A DNA stretch of 6,122 nt from Thalassospiraceae bacterium (GTDB taxonomy: Bacteria; Pseudomonadota; Alphaproteobacteria; Rhodospirillales; Magnetovibrionaceae), in contig DAOWFT010000071.1 of assembly GCA_030637845.1 (NCBI GenBank), forward strand, positions 1-6,122, in the 5' to 3' direction. The first letter of the stretch is position 1. Every line of letters starts with the position of its first letter. The notes below the pieces were generated by a model. That model ran no database searches and was not told the origin of the DNA. It saw only the letters and a list, made by a program, of their open reading frames with translations. This document shows, one piece after another, positions 5,063-6,122 of the stretch. A program made the position numbers and the translations under genes.

Positions 5063-6122
5063 TTAGACGAGCTTTTTCGAGGCCAGCCACTTGGCGGTTT
5101 TATCAAGGGCGCGTCCAAAAGATGCAAACATTTCGGCCATTTCCGCTTCGCTGATTATTAGCGGCGGGGAAAAGGCAACGGTATCGCCCATGGCCCGAAG
5201 GATGACGCCCTCCGTCTGCGCCGTGGCTACCAGATGCGAGCCAACGCCATGCCCGGCATCAAACGCTTCTTTCGTGGATTTGTCCTTTACCAACTCGATG
5301 GCACCGAGTAGACCGACGCCCCGAACTTCGCCGACCAAGGGGTGCGAAGCAAAGCTTTGAAGTCCATCCTGAAATAACGGTGATTTTGCTTTTACTTCTG
5401 AAACAATGTCACGCTCTTCGTAAATATTAAGCGTTTCCATCGCAACCGCCGCCCCCAATGGGTGACCCGAATAAGTAAAGCCGTGCCCAAGGGCCCCGTT
5501 TCTTGTGGACCCGGCAAGAAGGCCCGCAAAAATATCTTCGGAAACTATCAGCGCCGATATGGGGGCGTAAGCAGAAGAAAGCGCCTTGGCCATGGTAATC
5601 ATATCGGGGCGAATTGAATATGTTTGCGACCCCCACATGTTTCCGGTGCGACCAAATCCGCATATGACCTCATCGGCGACAACAAGGATGTCGTATTTTT
5701 TCAACACCACCTGTATTTTTTCAAAATATGTTTTTGGCGGAACAATAACCCCGCCGGCACCCATTACCGGTTCCATAAACATGGCGGCGATTGTTTCGGG
5801 GCCTTCTTTTAAAATAAGTTCCTCAAGGTTTTCAGCCAGCCGGGTTGAAAAATCTTCTTCGCTTTCACCATCATGGGCAAAGCGGTAATAGTGCGGACAG
5901 TCGGTATGAATGATTCCGGCTATGGGTAGGTCAAAATCATTTTGACAGACGGGAAGCCCGGTCAATGATGCGCTCGCGACGGTTACGCCATGGTATGCTT
6001 TTATTCGTGATATGATTTTCTTTTTTTTAGGGTTCCCCAGCGCATTATTTATGTACCAGATAAACTTAATTGCGGTGTCAACGGCTTCGGAACCTGAGTT
6101 GGCAAAAAATACTTTTGAACCA
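5063..6122 (-). CDS. Class III PLP aminotransferase, omega-amino acid/amine:pyruvate type (N-terminus cut by right window edge)
   Basis: A cytoplasmic PLP-dependent transaminase moving the terminal amino group of an amine or omega-amino acid to a keto acid such as pyruvate. About 352 residues are visible; the family is near 450-460, so roughly 100 N-terminal residues are missing. The frame continues through the TTG at 5963-5965 to the edge. In order: FFANSGSEAVDTAIK (PLP phosphate region), AYHGVT, CPHYYRF, MEPVMGAGGVIVP, VVADEVICGFGRTG with the PLP-nitrogen Asp codon at 5672-5674, the Schiff-base Lys in MAKALSS (codon 5585-5587), and HGFTYSGHPLGAAVA. The whole run, including the CPHYYR and MGAGGVI segments, resembles Vibrio fluvialis-type omega-transaminase and putrescine/SpuC-like enzymes more than HemL or ornithine aminotransferases. 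Exact substrate cannot be read from the sequence. It lies 173 bp upstream of hemA on the same strand, with a candidate promoter between. Confidence 0.93.
   Translation of the reverse strand, partial: GSKVFFANSGSEAVDTAIKFIWYINNALGNPKKKKIISRIKAYHGVTVASASLTGLPVCQNDFDLPIAGIIHTDCPHYYRFAHDGESEEDFSTRLAENLEELILKEGPETIAAMFMEPVMGAGGVIVPPKTYFEKIQVVLKKYDILVVADEVICGFGRTGNMWGSQTYSIRPDMITMAKALSSAYAPISALIVSEDIFAGLLAGSTRNGALGHGFTYSGHPLGAAVAMETLNIYEERDIVSEVKAKSPLFQDGLQSFASHPLVGEVRGVGLLGAIELVKDKSTKEAFDAGHGVGSHLVATAQTEGVILRAMGDTVAFSPPLIISEAEMAEMFASFGRALDKTAKWLASKKLV

Noticed and set aside
5063..5965. Treating the TTG at 5965 as the aminotransferase start, giving a 300-residue protein
   Set aside because: The same frame continues upstream to the window edge with clear family sequence (FFANSGSEAVDTAIK, AYHGVT), so the gene is truncated by the window.
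5063..6122. Glutamate-1-semialdehyde aminotransferase (HemL), tempting because hemA is next door
   Set aside because: The motifs (CPHYYR, MGAGGVI, HGFTYSGHPLG) fit omega-transaminases, and an organism with ALA synthase does not need the C5 route.

Overview
The window looks like chromosomal DNA of an alphaproteobacterium, plausibly Rhodospirillales-like, with moderate GC (under about 50% by eye). Three things point there: a 5-aminolevulinate synthase (the glycine/succinyl-CoA route to heme used by this class), a UvrA carrying the 'ACP-[IV]-SGFTI' form of the first zinc module that I associate with alphaproteobacteria, and a CheY-like regulator followed by a small HPt protein. No mobile element, phage gene, CRISPR array, tRNA or rRNA was seen.

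Layout from left to right: (1) The N-terminal half of uvrA on the minus strand, positions 1-1472, running off the left edge. It is a large open frame with no stop inside the window. (2) A 296-bp divergent intergenic region (1473-1768) with a candidate uvrA promoter, two small perfect dyads and a 16-codon mini-ORF with a good ribosome binding site; no alphaproteobacterial LexA box was found. (3) Plus-strand pair: a CheY-type receiver with a long charged tail (1769-2422), then an HPt phosphotransfer protein (2501-2977), closed by a strong intrinsic terminator (about 3006-3034). (4) Convergent minus-strand block: a PadR-like winged-helix protein (3050-3601), lying downstream of hemA (ALA synthase; start re-called at 4889). 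(5) A 173-bp hemA upstream region with a good sigma-70-like promoter overlapping a dyad. (6) An omega-aminotransferase of PLP fold type I, class III, minus strand, truncated by the right edge (5063-6122).

How the genes may work together: the receiver and HPt proteins look like two middle components of a multistep phosphorelay whose histidine kinase is encoded elsewhere. The most notable observation is that the receiver protein ends exactly in a copy of the short CheY-binding peptide that normally sits at the N-terminus of the flagellar switch protein FliM (LSQxEIxALLNG). A CheY-like protein thus seems to carry a CheY-docking tail, joined to the receiver by an arginine-rich segment and a lysine/alanine-then-acidic linker. 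That suggests self-docking, oligomerisation or recruitment of another CheY. The hemA-padR arrangement suggests that the PadR-like factor shares expression with heme synthesis, though it also has a candidate promoter of its own. The aminotransferase is probably a separate transcription unit.
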